Of a stretch of DNA of 64,000 nt, positions 27,499 to 36,450 are shown one piece after another (the first letter of the stretch is position 1; each line of letters opens with the position of its first letter). The notes beneath the pieces are model-generated. The model saw only the letters and a list, made by a program, of their open reading frames with translations. It was not told where the DNA came from and did not search any database. The position numbers were made by a program, and so were the translations under genes. The DNA comes from an uncultured Verrucomicrobia subdivision 3 bacterium (lineage in GTDB: Bacteria > Verrucomicrobiota > Verrucomicrobiia > Limisphaerales > UBA11358), in assembly GCA_903878805.1 (NCBI GenBank), contig CAIRJF010000029.1:1-64000 (forward strand). The letters run 5' to 3'.

Positions 27499-28244
27499 GC
27501 GGCTTTGTCCTCCAATTCCTCTTTTTCATCGCGGTCCGTCACAAGCGACGGCGGCAACGGTAGCGGGCTTTTCCGTTTGAATTTTTTCAAATCAATTTTC
27601 TCACTCACCAGTTTGCGGACGATGACCTGCTGTTTTTCCACGTTCACATTTGCGTCCATCGTCACAAAATTGAACTCTTTGCTCATCGCCATGTATTGCT
27701 CCAAAATGCGACCTTGGAAAATTTTGAAACTTTCATAAGGGTCTTTGGACAACCCCAAATCCATGCCCGCTTCAAAAAATTTCAACTTCGGACGGCCTTC
27801 CAAAATGCGGTTCAACGACACTTCCAAATCCGCCTTGAAAAACATCGTCAAATCCGGCGCGCAAGCAAAACTGTAATTGCCGCGCACCCATTCTGCCGGA
27901 CAACCACGCGTCACGTCGCGCGCGAAAGCCGTGAAAACATAACGGTCGCACAACACAATATATCCCGCGCGCAAAAGCGGCACGAGATGCCGTTCGTAGC
28001 GGTCGGCAAAATCCGTTGCATGAATCAAACTGAAAGTGGTTGGCGTGAGCAGTTCGCGTTTTTTACCTTTGCTTGTGGCAGATTTGACCAGCTCGGAAGA
28101 ATTCCATTCGCTGAAATAAACTTTGATGCCCTCGGCTTCAAGCCAGCGTTTGAGCAGATAAATCTGCGTGGACTTGCCCGAACCGTCGAGACCTTCGACG
28201 GCAATCAGACGGCCCGGAAAATTGGATTCGGCAAAAGTTTTCAT
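27495..28244 (-). CDS. thymidylate kinase-like P-loop NMP kinase (tandem paralogue)
   Basis: GRLIAVEGLDGSGKSTQIYLLKRWLE, VLCDRYVFTAFARDVTRG; 4-bp overlap with the downstream paralogue. Confidence 0.82.
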   Translation of the reverse strand: MKTFAESNFPGRLIAVEGLDGSGKSTQIYLLKRWLEAEGIKVYFSEWNSSELVKSATSKGKKRELLTPTTFSLIHATDFADRYERHLVPLLRAGYIVLCDRYVFTAFARDVTRGCPAEWVRGNYSFACAPDLTMFFKADLEVSLNRILEGRPKLKFFEAGMDLGLSKDPYESFKIFQGRILEQYMAMSKEFNFVTMDANVNVEKQQVIVRKLVSEKIDLKKFKRKSPLPLPPSLVTDRDEKEELEDKAA

Positions 28245-28459
28245 GCGTTGCGCAAAGCGCGTTTTTCTAAAATAGCGAAACTGGCGACGGTCACAAGCCC
28301 AACTTAATAACACAAATTTATCCACGCCGTGTTAAAATCAGGTGACAAAACCGGTGGGTTCAGTTCGCTTGTGAAAAAAATCACAAATTGGACTTGCCCG
28401 TTTTTGCGACGGCAGCTAGGCTCTCGCTTGCGCTTTTTTCGCGCAAAATTTTTTAGCAA

Positions 28460-28990
28460 ATGCAGACTCAAACCGAATACGGCTACAATTCAAAGGTGGA
28501 AGGCGACGTCGTCCTCACGACCGTGGACGCCGCGCTCGCGTGGTTCCGCAAAAATTCCGTCTGGCCGATGCCCATGGGTCTCGCGTGTTGCGCGATTGAG
28601 CTCATGGCCGTTGGCGCGAGCCGCTTTGACATTTCCCGTTTTGGTTCCGAAGTGATGCGTTTTTCGCCGCGTCAGGCTGACTGCATGATTGTCGCCGGCA
28701 CGGTTACTTACAAATCCGCCGGTTTTCTCAAACGCATTTACGACCAGATGCCCGAGCCGAAATGGGTCATCGCGATGGGCGCGTGCGCCTCGACCGGCGG
28801 GATGTATCGCAGCTACGCCGTATTGCAAGGCGTGGACAAAGTTGTGCCCGTGGATGTTTATATCGCCGGCTGCCCGCCGCGCCCCGAAGCCGTGCTGGAC
28901 GCGCTGATGAAAATCCAAAAGAAAATCGGCACCCAACCCATTTTGCAGGGAACCGTCGCGGCAAAATTGCTGCACCTCGAAGAAAAATAA
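28460..28990 (+). CDS. nuoB: NADH-quinone oxidoreductase subunit B
   Basis: [95 protein letters not shown]. Confidence 0.97.
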   Translation: MQTQTEYGYNSKVEGDVVLTTVDAALAWFRKNSVWPMPMGLACCAIELMAVGASRFDISRFGSEVMRFSPRQADCMIVAGTVTYKSAGFLKRIYDQMPEPKWVIAMGACASTGGMYRSYAVLQGVDKVVPVDVYIAGCPPRPEAVLDALMKIQKKIGTQPILQGTVAAKLLHLEEK

Positions 28991-28994
28991 ATCC

Positions 28995-29621
28995 GTGTCC
29001 GCCCTCGAATCTGCCAATAAAATCAAGGCCAAGTTCGGCGCGCTCGTCGCCGAGCCGACGGAATTTCGTGGTGAGATCACGCTGAAAATTGCCGACGCCG
29101 AACAGATTTTTGACGTCTGCCTTTTTGCCAAAAAACAGCTTGGCTTCGATTATCTCGTGGATATTTCCAGCGTGGACAATTACGGCGAAGACCCGCGCTG
29201 GACGGTGGTTTATCATTTGCGCGGCGTCGCGAGCGGCGAGGAATTGCGCCTGAAAACGGACGTCAGCGAGGAAAAATCCGAGCTGCCGAGCGTGCTGCCT
29301 GTCTGGCGCACGGCCAACTGGCACGAACGCGAAATTTACGACATGATGGGCATCCGTTTCAGCGGCCATCCCGATTTGCGCCGCATTTTGATGTGGGAAG
29401 GTTATCCGTATCATCCGTTGCGGAAAGATTTCCCGCTCGCCGGCAAGCCGTCGGATTTGCCCGGCGTGGCGTTCACCCAAGTGACGCCGATGGAAGGCGG
29501 ACCGTTCGTGACGTTGCCGAGCAGCAGCGATTCGATTGCGCGCGAGCCGCGCGTTCGCGTGCCAGAAAGTGCCGAGCCCGCGATCAGCGACAAGCGACTT
29601 GTTGATGGGAAGCTTAAATAA
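28995..29621 (+). CDS. nuoC: NADH-quinone oxidoreductase subunit C
   Basis: LGFDYLVDISSVDNYG, VWRTANWHEREIYDMMGIRFSGHPDLRRILMWEGYPYHPLRKDFPLAG. Confidence 0.96.
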   Translation: MSALESANKIKAKFGALVAEPTEFRGEITLKIADAEQIFDVCLFAKKQLGFDYLVDISSVDNYGEDPRWTVVYHLRGVASGEELRLKTDVSEEKSELPSVLPVWRTANWHEREIYDMMGIRFSGHPDLRRILMWEGYPYHPLRKDFPLAGKPSDLPGVAFTQVTPMEGGPFVTLPSSSDSIAREPRVRVPESAEPAISDKRLVDGKLK

Positions 29622-29626
29622 TTTTC

Positions 29627-30115
29627 ATGGCCTTTTGGAATTCAAAAAAATCGCCGAAGCTTCAAGACCAAAGTTTTGAAGAGTTGGCGCAAATGTTTTT
29701 TGCATTGCCCGACGATCCAACGCCGGGTTCTGAATTTCTTGATGCAAGCCAGCTCAATTTTAGCGTTGAAAGTCTTGCCTCGGTTGACAAACACCTTGAG
29801 GTAATGCGTAAAAAGAATTTGGAAGGCCAATCGTTGATTAAATTTGTCCTTCGTTGCGGTGCTTATGTTGGTGAAGTTATTCGCCGCAACATCAAAGGCA
29901 AAGAATATCATTGGCTGGATTACGACGATGCTGCAAAGCTCGATAAAAATGTTGCGGGATTTGGAAAAAGTATCGGAACTGTTGGAATTCTGTGGGATGG
30001 CAAAACAGGATTCACTTTCCCGCTGAATAAAGTAGTTAAATTTTTGCAAAATGGATCGGAAGACAGTGTCAGAGCTTTTGCAAGAGTCATAATTTCTCAA
30101 CCGAGTGTAGTTTAA
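29627..30115 (+). CDS. hypothetical protein (162 aa) inserted between nuoC and nuoD
   Basis: AT-rich ORF; FVLRCGAYVGEVIRRNIKGKEYHWLDYDDAAKL...GTVGILWDGKTGFTFPLNKVVKFLQNG. Confidence 0.75.
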   Translation: MAFWNSKKSPKLQDQSFEELAQMFFALPDDPTPGSEFLDASQLNFSVESLASVDKHLEVMRKKNLEGQSLIKFVLRCGAYVGEVIRRNIKGKEYHWLDYDDAAKLDKNVAGFGKSIGTVGILWDGKTGFTFPLNKVVKFLQNGSEDSVRAFARVIISQPSVV

Positions 30116-30119
30116 TTAA

Positions 30120-31388
30120 ATGGCCACCGTTCAAGACATTGAAATTCCCGATTCCGCCGCGCGCGCTGCGGCGATTGAAGAGGCGCAGGATATTCAGGGT
30201 GAGCGCATGGTCTTGAACATGGGGCCGTCGCATCCGGCCACGCACGGCGTCTTGCGCATCGTGCTGGAGCTGGACGGCGAAGTCATCACCAAGGCCGATC
30301 CCGATGTCGGTTATCTGCATCGCGGCGACGAAAAAATCGCCGAGAACATGACTTACACCCAGTTCATCCCTTACACGGACCGGCTGGATTATTTGTCGCC
30401 GCTCGCGAACAACGTCGCCTACGCGCTTGCGGTCGAAAAACTTCTCGGCATTCACGACAAACTGCCACCGCGCTGCCAATACATTCGCGTGATGGTCGCG
30501 GAACTCGCGCGCATCTCGTCGCACTTGCTCGGCCTTGGCGCGTTCGCGATGGACACCGGCGCGGTCACGGTTTTTTTGCTGACATTCACCGAGCGCGAAA
30601 AAATTTACAACCTCGCCGAAGCCGCGAGCGGCGCGCGTCTTACCACGACTTACACGCGCATCGGCGGTTTGATGCGCGACGTGCCGCCGACGTGGTGCGA
30701 TCAAGTCCGACAATTTCTCAAAGAATTTGCCGTCGCGCTCGACGAGGCGCACACGCTGCTCACGCGCAATCGCATTTGGGTGGATCGCCTGCGCGACCTC
30801 GGCCACATCTCCAAAGAGATGGCGATTGACTACGGTTTGAGCGGCCCGAATTTGCGCGGCAGCGGCGTGGAATGGGACTTGCGCAAAAATCAGCCGTATC
30901 TTTGCTACAAGGATTTGGATTTTGACATCGCCGTTGGTTCCGCTGGTGATTGTTACGACCGCTATCTCGTGCGCATGGAAGAAATGAAGCAGAGCATGAG
31001 AATTTTGGAGCAATGCTGTAATAAAATTCCCGGCGGCGCGGAAAATAAATCGCACGAGCCGGTCAACGTGGCTGACGGAAAAATCACGTTGCCCACGAAG
31101 GAAAAAGTTTTGACGAGCATGGAAGAATTGATCCATCAGTTCATGCTCGTGACCGAAGGCGTGAATTGTCCGCCCGGCGAAATTTATTTCGGCCACGAAA
31201 ACCCGAAGGGCGAACTGGGTTTTTACATCAACAGCAAGGGCGGCGGCACGCCCTATCGCCTGAAAATCCGCGCGCCCTCATTTATTAATTTGAGCATCCT
31301 CGGCGAACTGATGCCGGGTGCGATGATCAGCGACGTGCCCGTGATTTTGGGCTCGCTCGATTTCGTGATGGGAGAATCTGACCGATGA
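30120..31388 (+). CDS. nuoD: NADH-quinone oxidoreductase subunit D
   Basis: MVLNMGPSHPATHGVLRIVLELDGEVITKADPDVGYLHRGDEKIAENMTYTQFIPYTDRLDYLSPLANN, PGAMISDVPVILGSLDFVMGESDR. Confidence 0.97.
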   Translation: MATVQDIEIPDSAARAAAIEEAQDIQGERMVLNMGPSHPATHGVLRIVLELDGEVITKADPDVGYLHRGDEKIAENMTYTQFIPYTDRLDYLSPLANNVAYALAVEKLLGIHDKLPPRCQYIRVMVAELARISSHLLGLGAFAMDTGAVTVFLLTFTEREKIYNLAEAASGARLTTTYTRIGGLMRDVPPTWCDQVRQFLKEFAVALDEAHTLLTRNRIWVDRLRDLGHISKEMAIDYGLSGPNLRGSGVEWDLRKNQPYLCYKDLDFDIAVGSAGDCYDRYLVRMEEMKQSMRILEQCCNKIPGGAENKSHEPVNVADGKITLPTKEKVLTSMEELIHQFMLVTEGVNCPPGEIYFGHENPKGELGFYINSKGGGTPYRLKIRAPSFINLSILGELMPGAMISDVPVILGSLDFVMGESDR

Positions 31389-31870
31389 GCTTTCAAGCAA
31401 CAAAAGAATTAGAAGCCGAAGTTGACGAATTGGTCACGCACTATCCGGTCAAGCGCGCCGCGTCGCTGATGGTGCTGCACGCGATCCAGGAAAAGTTCGG
31501 CTGGATTTCGCGCGAGGCGGTTTTGTGGACGGCGAAAAAACTGGAGTTGCCGCCGATCAACATCCAGGAAATTTTGACGTTTTATCCGATGCTGCGGCAG
31601 GAGCCGATGGGCAAATATCAGATCAAGGTCTGCCGCACGTTGAGCTGCGCGCTCGGCGGCGCGTATGAATTGCGCGAGCATCTGTGCAAAAAATTCGGTC
31701 TGGACGCGCACGCGCACGGCGCGCAGACGACGTCGGACGGAAAGTTCACCGTGGAATTTGTCGAGTGCCTCGCCAGTTGCGGCACCGCGCCGGTGATGAT
31801 GTGCAACGATGATTTTTACGAAGGCGTTTCGCACGCGAAGGCGGATGAAATTGTGGGGAAATGCAAATGA
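31385..31870 (+). CDS. nuoE: NADH-quinone oxidoreductase subunit E
   Basis: [2Fe-2S] thioredoxin-like: EILTFYPMLRQEPMGKYQIKVCRTLSCALGGAYELREHL, VEFVECLASCGTAPVMMCNDDFYEGV. Confidence 0.96.
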   Translation: MSFQATKELEAEVDELVTHYPVKRAASLMVLHAIQEKFGWISREAVLWTAKKLELPPINIQEILTFYPMLRQEPMGKYQIKVCRTLSCALGGAYELREHLCKKFGLDAHAHGAQTTSDGKFTVEFVECLASCGTAPVMMCNDDFYEGVSHAKADEIVGKCK

Positions 31871-31943
31871 AGACAGAATTAACAAAATTAACCGAATTAG
31901 GAATTTCCGGATTTAATTCTGTGAATTTTGTTAATTCTGTCTT
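31870..31943. repeat. inverted-repeat element between nuoE and tRNA-Gln
   Basis: Perfect 20-bp arms: aagacagaattaacaaaatt (31870-31889) and aattttgttaattctgtctt (31924-31943). Confidence 0.85.
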
Positions 31944-31959
31944 TAAGAAAATTGGCGAA

Positions 31960-32033
31960 TGGTTGCCCGACATGGATTTGAACCATGACAAACAGATTCA
32001 GAGTCTGCTGTGCTACCGTTACACCATCGGGCA
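31960..32033 (-). tRNA. tRNA-Gln (anticodon CTG)
   Basis: Reverse complement TGCCCGATGGTGTAACGGTAGCACAGCAGACTCTGAATCTGTTTGTCATGGTTCAAATCCATGTCGGGCAACCA folds as a cloverleaf: 7-bp acceptor TGCCCGA/TCGGGCA, D arm, anticodon loop CTCTGAA, T arm CATGG-TTCAAAT-CCATG, encoded CCA. Confidence 0.93.
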
Positions 32034-32046
32034 AGACGGGACGAGC

Positions 32047-32074
32047 AGGCTAGAGAAATTTATTGAAGAGTCAA
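32047..32074 (-). promoter_or_regulatory. candidate sigma70-type promoter for tRNA-Gln
   Basis: On the minus strand TTGACT-16 nt-TAGCCT, with -10 ending 14 bp upstream of the mature tRNA 5' end; overlaps the nuoF leader. Confidence 0.45.
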
Positions 32075-32083
32075 GTTGCTGAT

Positions 32084-33517
32084 ATGGCACAAGAATATAA
32101 ATTGATTTTGAAATACGCCGATGAACCGGGTTACACGCCGGACATCGAGTGCTATTTGCGTCACGGTGGCTACGCGGATTTGAAAAAGGCGCTCGCGATT
32201 GCGCCGAAGGATTTGGCCGATGGCAAAAAACTTTCGCCGCAGGAACAGATTCGCGAAGACGTGAAAATTTCCGGTCTGCGCGGTCGCGGTGGCGCGGGTT
32301 TTTCCTGCGGTCTCAAGTGGAGCTTCGTTGACCGCAAGAGCGGCAAGCCGATTTATCTCATCTGCAATGCGGACGAATCCGAGCCGGGCACGTTCAAGGA
32401 CCGGCAGATCATGTATAAGGATCCGCACCAGTTGATCGAAGGCATGGCCATCTCGTGCTTCGCGAACGACGTGCATCTCGCCTACATTTATATCCGTGGC
32501 GAAATGGTTGACGGCGCGAAAATCCTGAACGAAGCGTTGAAAGAAGCGCGTGCGAAAAATTTCCTCGGCAAAAATATTTGCGGCGGCGGCTACGATTTGG
32601 AGATGCACGTTCATCGCGGCGCCGGCGCTTACATTTGCGGCGAAGAAACAGGTTTGATCGAATCGCTCGAAGGCAAGCGGCCTTATCCGCGCATCAAACC
32701 GCCGTATTTTCCGGCGATCCTCGGTTTGTGGATGTGCCCGACCATCGTCAACAACGTCGAGACGCTTTGCAACGTAAAGCACATCGTCGCCATGGGCGGC
32801 GCGGCGTTCGCCAAGCTCGGCACGCCGAACAACACCGGCACGCGCATCGTGAGCTTGAGCGGCCACGTAAAGAAACCCGGCTACTACGAAATCGAAACCG
32901 GCAAGGCGACGATCGGCGAACTCATCAACGACCCGAAATTCGGCGGTGGTTTGCGCGATGGACGCAAATTGAAAGCCGTGATTCCCGGCGGATCGTCCGC
33001 GAAAGTTTTCAAGGCCGGCGAAAAATTCAAGCTCAAGAAAAAAGACGCCGAGGGCAAAGAAATTTTGGTCGAGACCGACATGCTCGATTTGCCTTACGAC
33101 TTTGATTCGCTCGCCGCCGCCGGTTCGATGAGCGGTTCCAGCGCGATCATCGTGATGGACGATTCCACCGACATCGTCGAGGCGCTCGCGAACTTGTCCG
33201 AATTTTACGCCCACGAAAGTTGCGGTCAATGCACGCCTTGCCGCGAAGGCGCGCTATGGATGAGCAAGACGCTGCATCGCCTGACGCACGGCGAAGGCCG
33301 CGCGGCCGACGCGGATTATCTCGTGAAGATCGCCGACAACATCCCCGGCGGCCGCACGATTTGCGCATTCGGCGAAGCCTGTTCCTGGCCGGTGCAAAGT
33401 TTCGTTGCGAAATTCAAAGACGAATTCGTCGCGAAAGGCGCGGCGGATGAAGCGCGTCACGCGAAGCAAGTTGCCGCGCCCGTTGAAACAAAAGAATTAG
33501 CCGCCGCGCACCATTGA
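32084..33517 (+). CDS. nuoF: NADH-quinone oxidoreductase subunit F
   Basis: VKISGLRGRGGAGFSCGLKWSF, ICNADESEPGTFKDRQIM, GAGAYICGEETGLIESLEGKRPYPRIKPP, FYAHESCGQCTPCREGALWM. Start at internal ATG. Confidence 0.97.
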   Translation: MAQEYKLILKYADEPGYTPDIECYLRHGGYADLKKALAIAPKDLADGKKLSPQEQIREDVKISGLRGRGGAGFSCGLKWSFVDRKSGKPIYLICNADESEPGTFKDRQIMYKDPHQLIEGMAISCFANDVHLAYIYIRGEMVDGAKILNEALKEARAKNFLGKNICGGGYDLEMHVHRGAGAYICGEETGLIESLEGKRPYPRIKPPYFPAILGLWMCPTIVNNVETLCNVKHIVAMGGAAFAKLGTPNNTGTRIVSLSGHVKKPGYYEIETGKATIGELINDPKFGGGLRDGRKLKAVIPGGSSAKVFKAGEKFKLKKKDAEGKEILVETDMLDLPYDFDSLAAAGSMSGSSAIIVMDDSTDIVEALANLSEFYAHESCGQCTPCREGALWMSKTLHRLTHGEGRAADADYLVKIADNIPGGRTICAFGEACSWPVQSFVAKFKDEFVAKGAADEARHAKQVAAPVETKELAAAHH

Positions 33518-33522
33518 TCGCC

Positions 33523-35268
33523 ATGTCAACTGCCGCCACAACTGAAATCAAGCCCGCGCCTCCGGTCGAAAAGATCAAGGTCAAGGTGGATGGTCGCGAA
33601 ATCGAAGTGCCGAAGACCATGGCCGATCCGATTTCCGGCAAGCCGATTCCGACCACGATGATCCAGGCGTGCGAGCTGGCAAAGCAGGAAGTGCCGCATT
33701 ATTGCTATCACCCGAAATTGCCGGTCGTCGGCAACTGCCGCATGTGCCTCGTGGAATATGGAATGCCCGCGATGGGGCCGGATCGCAAGCCGGTTTTGAA
33801 CGCCGACGGTTCGCCAAAAATTTCCAAAATGCCGCGTCCGGCCATTTCCTGCGCGACGCCCGTTTCACCGGGAATGGAAATTTACACGAATACGCCCGGC
33901 GTGAAGCAGATGCGCGAAGGCGTGCTCGAGTCCCTGCTCATCAATCATCCGCTCGACTGCCCGATCTGCGACCAGGCCGGCGAATGCAAGCTGCAGGAAT
34001 ACTCGGTGGATTACGGCCAGAGCGCGAGCCGCTTTGTCGAAGCGAAAGTTCACAAACCGAAAGCCGTTGACCTCGGACCGCGCATCATGCTCGACGCGGA
34101 ACGCTGCATCCTGTGCACGCGCTGCATCCGTTTCACGCGCGACATCGCGGGCGACGACGCGCTGGGCATCGTCAATCGCGGCAGCTACAACACAATTGCG
34201 ACGTTCCCCGGCTTGCCGTTCGACAATAATTATACGCTGAACACGGTAGACATCTGCCCCGTCGGCGCACTCACGTCGAAAGATTTTCGTTTCAAAATGC
34301 GCGTGTGGTTTCTCAAGGAAACGAAAAGTGTCTGCACCAGTTGCGCGACTGGCTGCAATATCATCATCGGTTCGCGCGAAGAAAAAATACAGCGCTACAC
34401 GCCGCGCGAAAACGACGCCGTCAACGGCCCGTGGATGTGCGACGCCGGCCGTTTGAATTATAAATGGATCGGGCGCGAAGACCGATTGAAAGACGTTTTG
34501 GTGCGCGGACAAAAATCTACCTGGACGGCGGCGCTCAACGAAATTTCTGACAAGCTCAAGAAAGCGCCCGCCGGTTCCGTCGCCATCATTGCTTCGGCGC
34601 GGCAGACGAACGAAGAGCTCTGGCTGATTTCAAAACTGAAAGCCAAGCTCGGCGCGATCAGCGATTCCATTCCGCGTGATGGCAAGGGCGATAAGATTCT
34701 CGTCAGCGCGGACAAAAATCCGAACACCAACGGCGCGCGGCTCACGGGAATTTGCTTCACCGAGATGGGAATCAATTTGGTGAAAATTTCCGACGGCATT
34801 GCGAGTGGAAAAATCAAGACACTCATTGTTTTTGGCGAGAACATCGTCAAGCGCGCGGTGGCGAACGAAAAATTGCGCGAACGCGAAACCATCAGCGAAG
34901 TCGTGGACGAACACGGCATCACGGCGGAATTGCTCCAGAAGCTCGACACGCTCATCGTCAGCGACATTTTGCCGAACGAGACCACGAAGCTGGCGCACTA
35001 CGTTTTGCCCGGCGCGGCGCACGCGGAAAAGCGCGGCTCGTTCACGAACACCAAAGGCCGCGTCCAGAAATTCATGAAGGCCGTCGAAGCGCCCGGCGAC
35101 GCGCGCGCGGAATGGGAATTTTTGCACGACCTCGTCCACAATGTCACCGGCCAGAACGGTTTTGTGACGATCGAAGGTCTGTTCAATCAAATGGCGAAAG
35201 AAGTGCCGGCGTTCAACGGCGTGACGTGGCAAGCACTCGGCGACACCGGCTTGACGGTGCAAATTTAA
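33523..35268 (+). CDS. nuoG: NADH-quinone oxidoreductase subunit G
   Basis: KQEVPHYCYHPKLPVVGNCRMCLVEYG, NHPLDCPICDQAGECKLQEYSVDYG, LDAERCILCTRCIRFTRDIAGDDALGIVNRG, VDICPVGALTSKDFRFKMRVW; C-terminal PGAAHAEKRGSFTNTKGRVQKF. Confidence 0.96.
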   Translation: MSTAATTEIKPAPPVEKIKVKVDGREIEVPKTMADPISGKPIPTTMIQACELAKQEVPHYCYHPKLPVVGNCRMCLVEYGMPAMGPDRKPVLNADGSPKISKMPRPAISCATPVSPGMEIYTNTPGVKQMREGVLESLLINHPLDCPICDQAGECKLQEYSVDYGQSASRFVEAKVHKPKAVDLGPRIMLDAERCILCTRCIRFTRDIAGDDALGIVNRGSYNTIATFPGLPFDNNYTLNTVDICPVGALTSKDFRFKMRVWFLKETKSVCTSCATGCNIIIGSREEKIQRYTPRENDAVNGPWMCDAGRLNYKWIGREDRLKDVLVRGQKSTWTAALNEISDKLKKAPAGSVAIIASARQTNEELWLISKLKAKLGAISDSIPRDGKGDKILVSADKNPNTNGARLTGICFTEMGINLVKISDGIASGKIKTLIVFGENIVKRAVANEKLRERETISEVVDEHGITAELLQKLDTLIVSDILPNETTKLAHYVLPGAAHAEKRGSFTNTKGRVQKFMKAVEAPGDARAEWEFLHDLVHNVTGQNGFVTIEGLFNQMAKEVPAFNGVTWQALGDTGLTVQI

Positions 35269-35274
35269 TTTTGA

Positions 35275-35380
35275 TTGCCACAGAGGCACAGAGACACAGA
35301 GATGAAAAATAAAACGAAAACAGATTTTGCCGAGGCGGGAGAAAATAAATTTTCTCTGTGCCTCCTTGTCTCTGTGGCAA
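35275..35380. repeat. inverted-repeat element (CCACAGAGGCACAGAG family) between nuoG and nuoH
   Basis: ttgccacagaggcacagagacacagag...ctctgtgcctccttgtctctgtggcaa; same family as 10503..10579. Confidence 0.85.
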
Positions 35381-35390
35381 AAGAATAAAA

Positions 35391-36449
35391 ATGGACTGGA
35401 ATTTCATCATCTTCAGCATCGTCAAGATCGCGATTGTCGTCGGCGTCGTGCAGGGACTCGTCGCGTATTCCGTGCTGGCCGAGCGCAAAATTTCCGCTTG
35501 GATCCAGGATCGCGTCGGCCCGAACCGCACCGCGCCGCCGTTCATGAAATTTATTCCCGGCGGACAATTTTTGACGCGGCTCGGACTTTTTCAGCCGCTC
35601 GCGGACGGATTAAAATTCATGTTCAAGGAAGATTTTACGCCGGCGGGCGTGAAGAAAATTTATTTCTTCCTCGCGCCGGCGGTGTCCGTGATTCCGGCGA
35701 TGCTCACGGTCGCGGTGATTCCGTTCGGCTCGAACATCGGCGCGCAGAAAATGGTCATCGCGGACTTGAACGTCGGCATTCTCTACACGTTCGGCATCGT
35801 CTCGATGGGCGTTTACGGCATCGTGCTCGCGGGCTATGCGGCAAACTCAAAATATCCCATGTTCGGCGGCATCCGTTCGAGCGCGCAGATGATTTCGTAT
35901 GAAATTTCCATGGGCATGTCGGTCATTCCCGTTTTGCTGATCGTCGGCAATTTGAATCTCGGCCAAATTATTTCGTGGCAGTCCACGCACGGCTGGATGG
36001 TCGCGTATGCGCCGATTTCATTCATCATTTTCATGGTCGCGTCGTTCGCGGAAACGAACCGCACGCCGTTCGATTTGCCGGAAGCGGAAACTGAACTCGT
36101 CGGCGGCTACCACACGGAATACGGCTCGATGAAGTTCGCGCTGTTTTTCCTCGCGGAATATTCCAACATGGTTTCCTCGTCCGCGATGATGGTGACGCTG
36201 TTTTTCGGCGGCTGGACGCTGCCGTTCTGGGGACTCGATCACGCGGCGACGTCGCTCGGCATGGGCATCGTGCAAATTTTTGTCTTCCTCGCGAAGATGC
36301 TGTTTTTCATGGTCGTTTTCATCTGGGTGCGCTGGATGTTCCCGCGTTTTCGTTACGACCAGTTGATGGACTTGGGCTGGCGGCGGTTTTTGCCGCTCGC
36401 GTTGGTAAACATTTTAATCACGGCCGTCTGGCTGTGGATGAGGAGTTGA
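35391..36449 (+). CDS. nuoH: NADH-quinone oxidoreductase subunit H
   Basis: VLAERKISAWIQDRVGPNRTAPP, QPLADGLKFMFKEDFTPAG, FAETNRTPFDLPEAETELVGGYHTEYGSMKFALFFLAEYSNM. Start at internal ATG. Confidence 0.97.
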   Translation: MDWNFIIFSIVKIAIVVGVVQGLVAYSVLAERKISAWIQDRVGPNRTAPPFMKFIPGGQFLTRLGLFQPLADGLKFMFKEDFTPAGVKKIYFFLAPAVSVIPAMLTVAVIPFGSNIGAQKMVIADLNVGILYTFGIVSMGVYGIVLAGYAANSKYPMFGGIRSSAQMISYEISMGMSVIPVLLIVGNLNLGQIISWQSTHGWMVAYAPISFIIFMVASFAETNRTPFDLPEAETELVGGYHTEYGSMKFALFFLAEYSNMVSSSAMMVTLFFGGWTLPFWGLDHAATSLGMGIVQIFVFLAKMLFFMVVFIWVRWMFPRFRYDQLMDLGWRRFLPLALVNILITAVWLWMRS

Positions 36450-36450
36450 T

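Noticed and set aside
30087-31196. 369-aa minus-strand ORF opposite nuoD
   Set aside because: Antisense to conserved nuoD; composition typical of a shadow ORF.
32060-33229. 389-aa minus-strand ORF opposite nuoF
   Set aside because: Antisense shadow of nuoF.
33523-35268. nuoG as truncated pseudogene
   Set aside because: Shorter than E. coli NuoG, but Fe-S motifs and the end of the molybdopterin-oxidoreductase region are intact; short NuoG forms are common.
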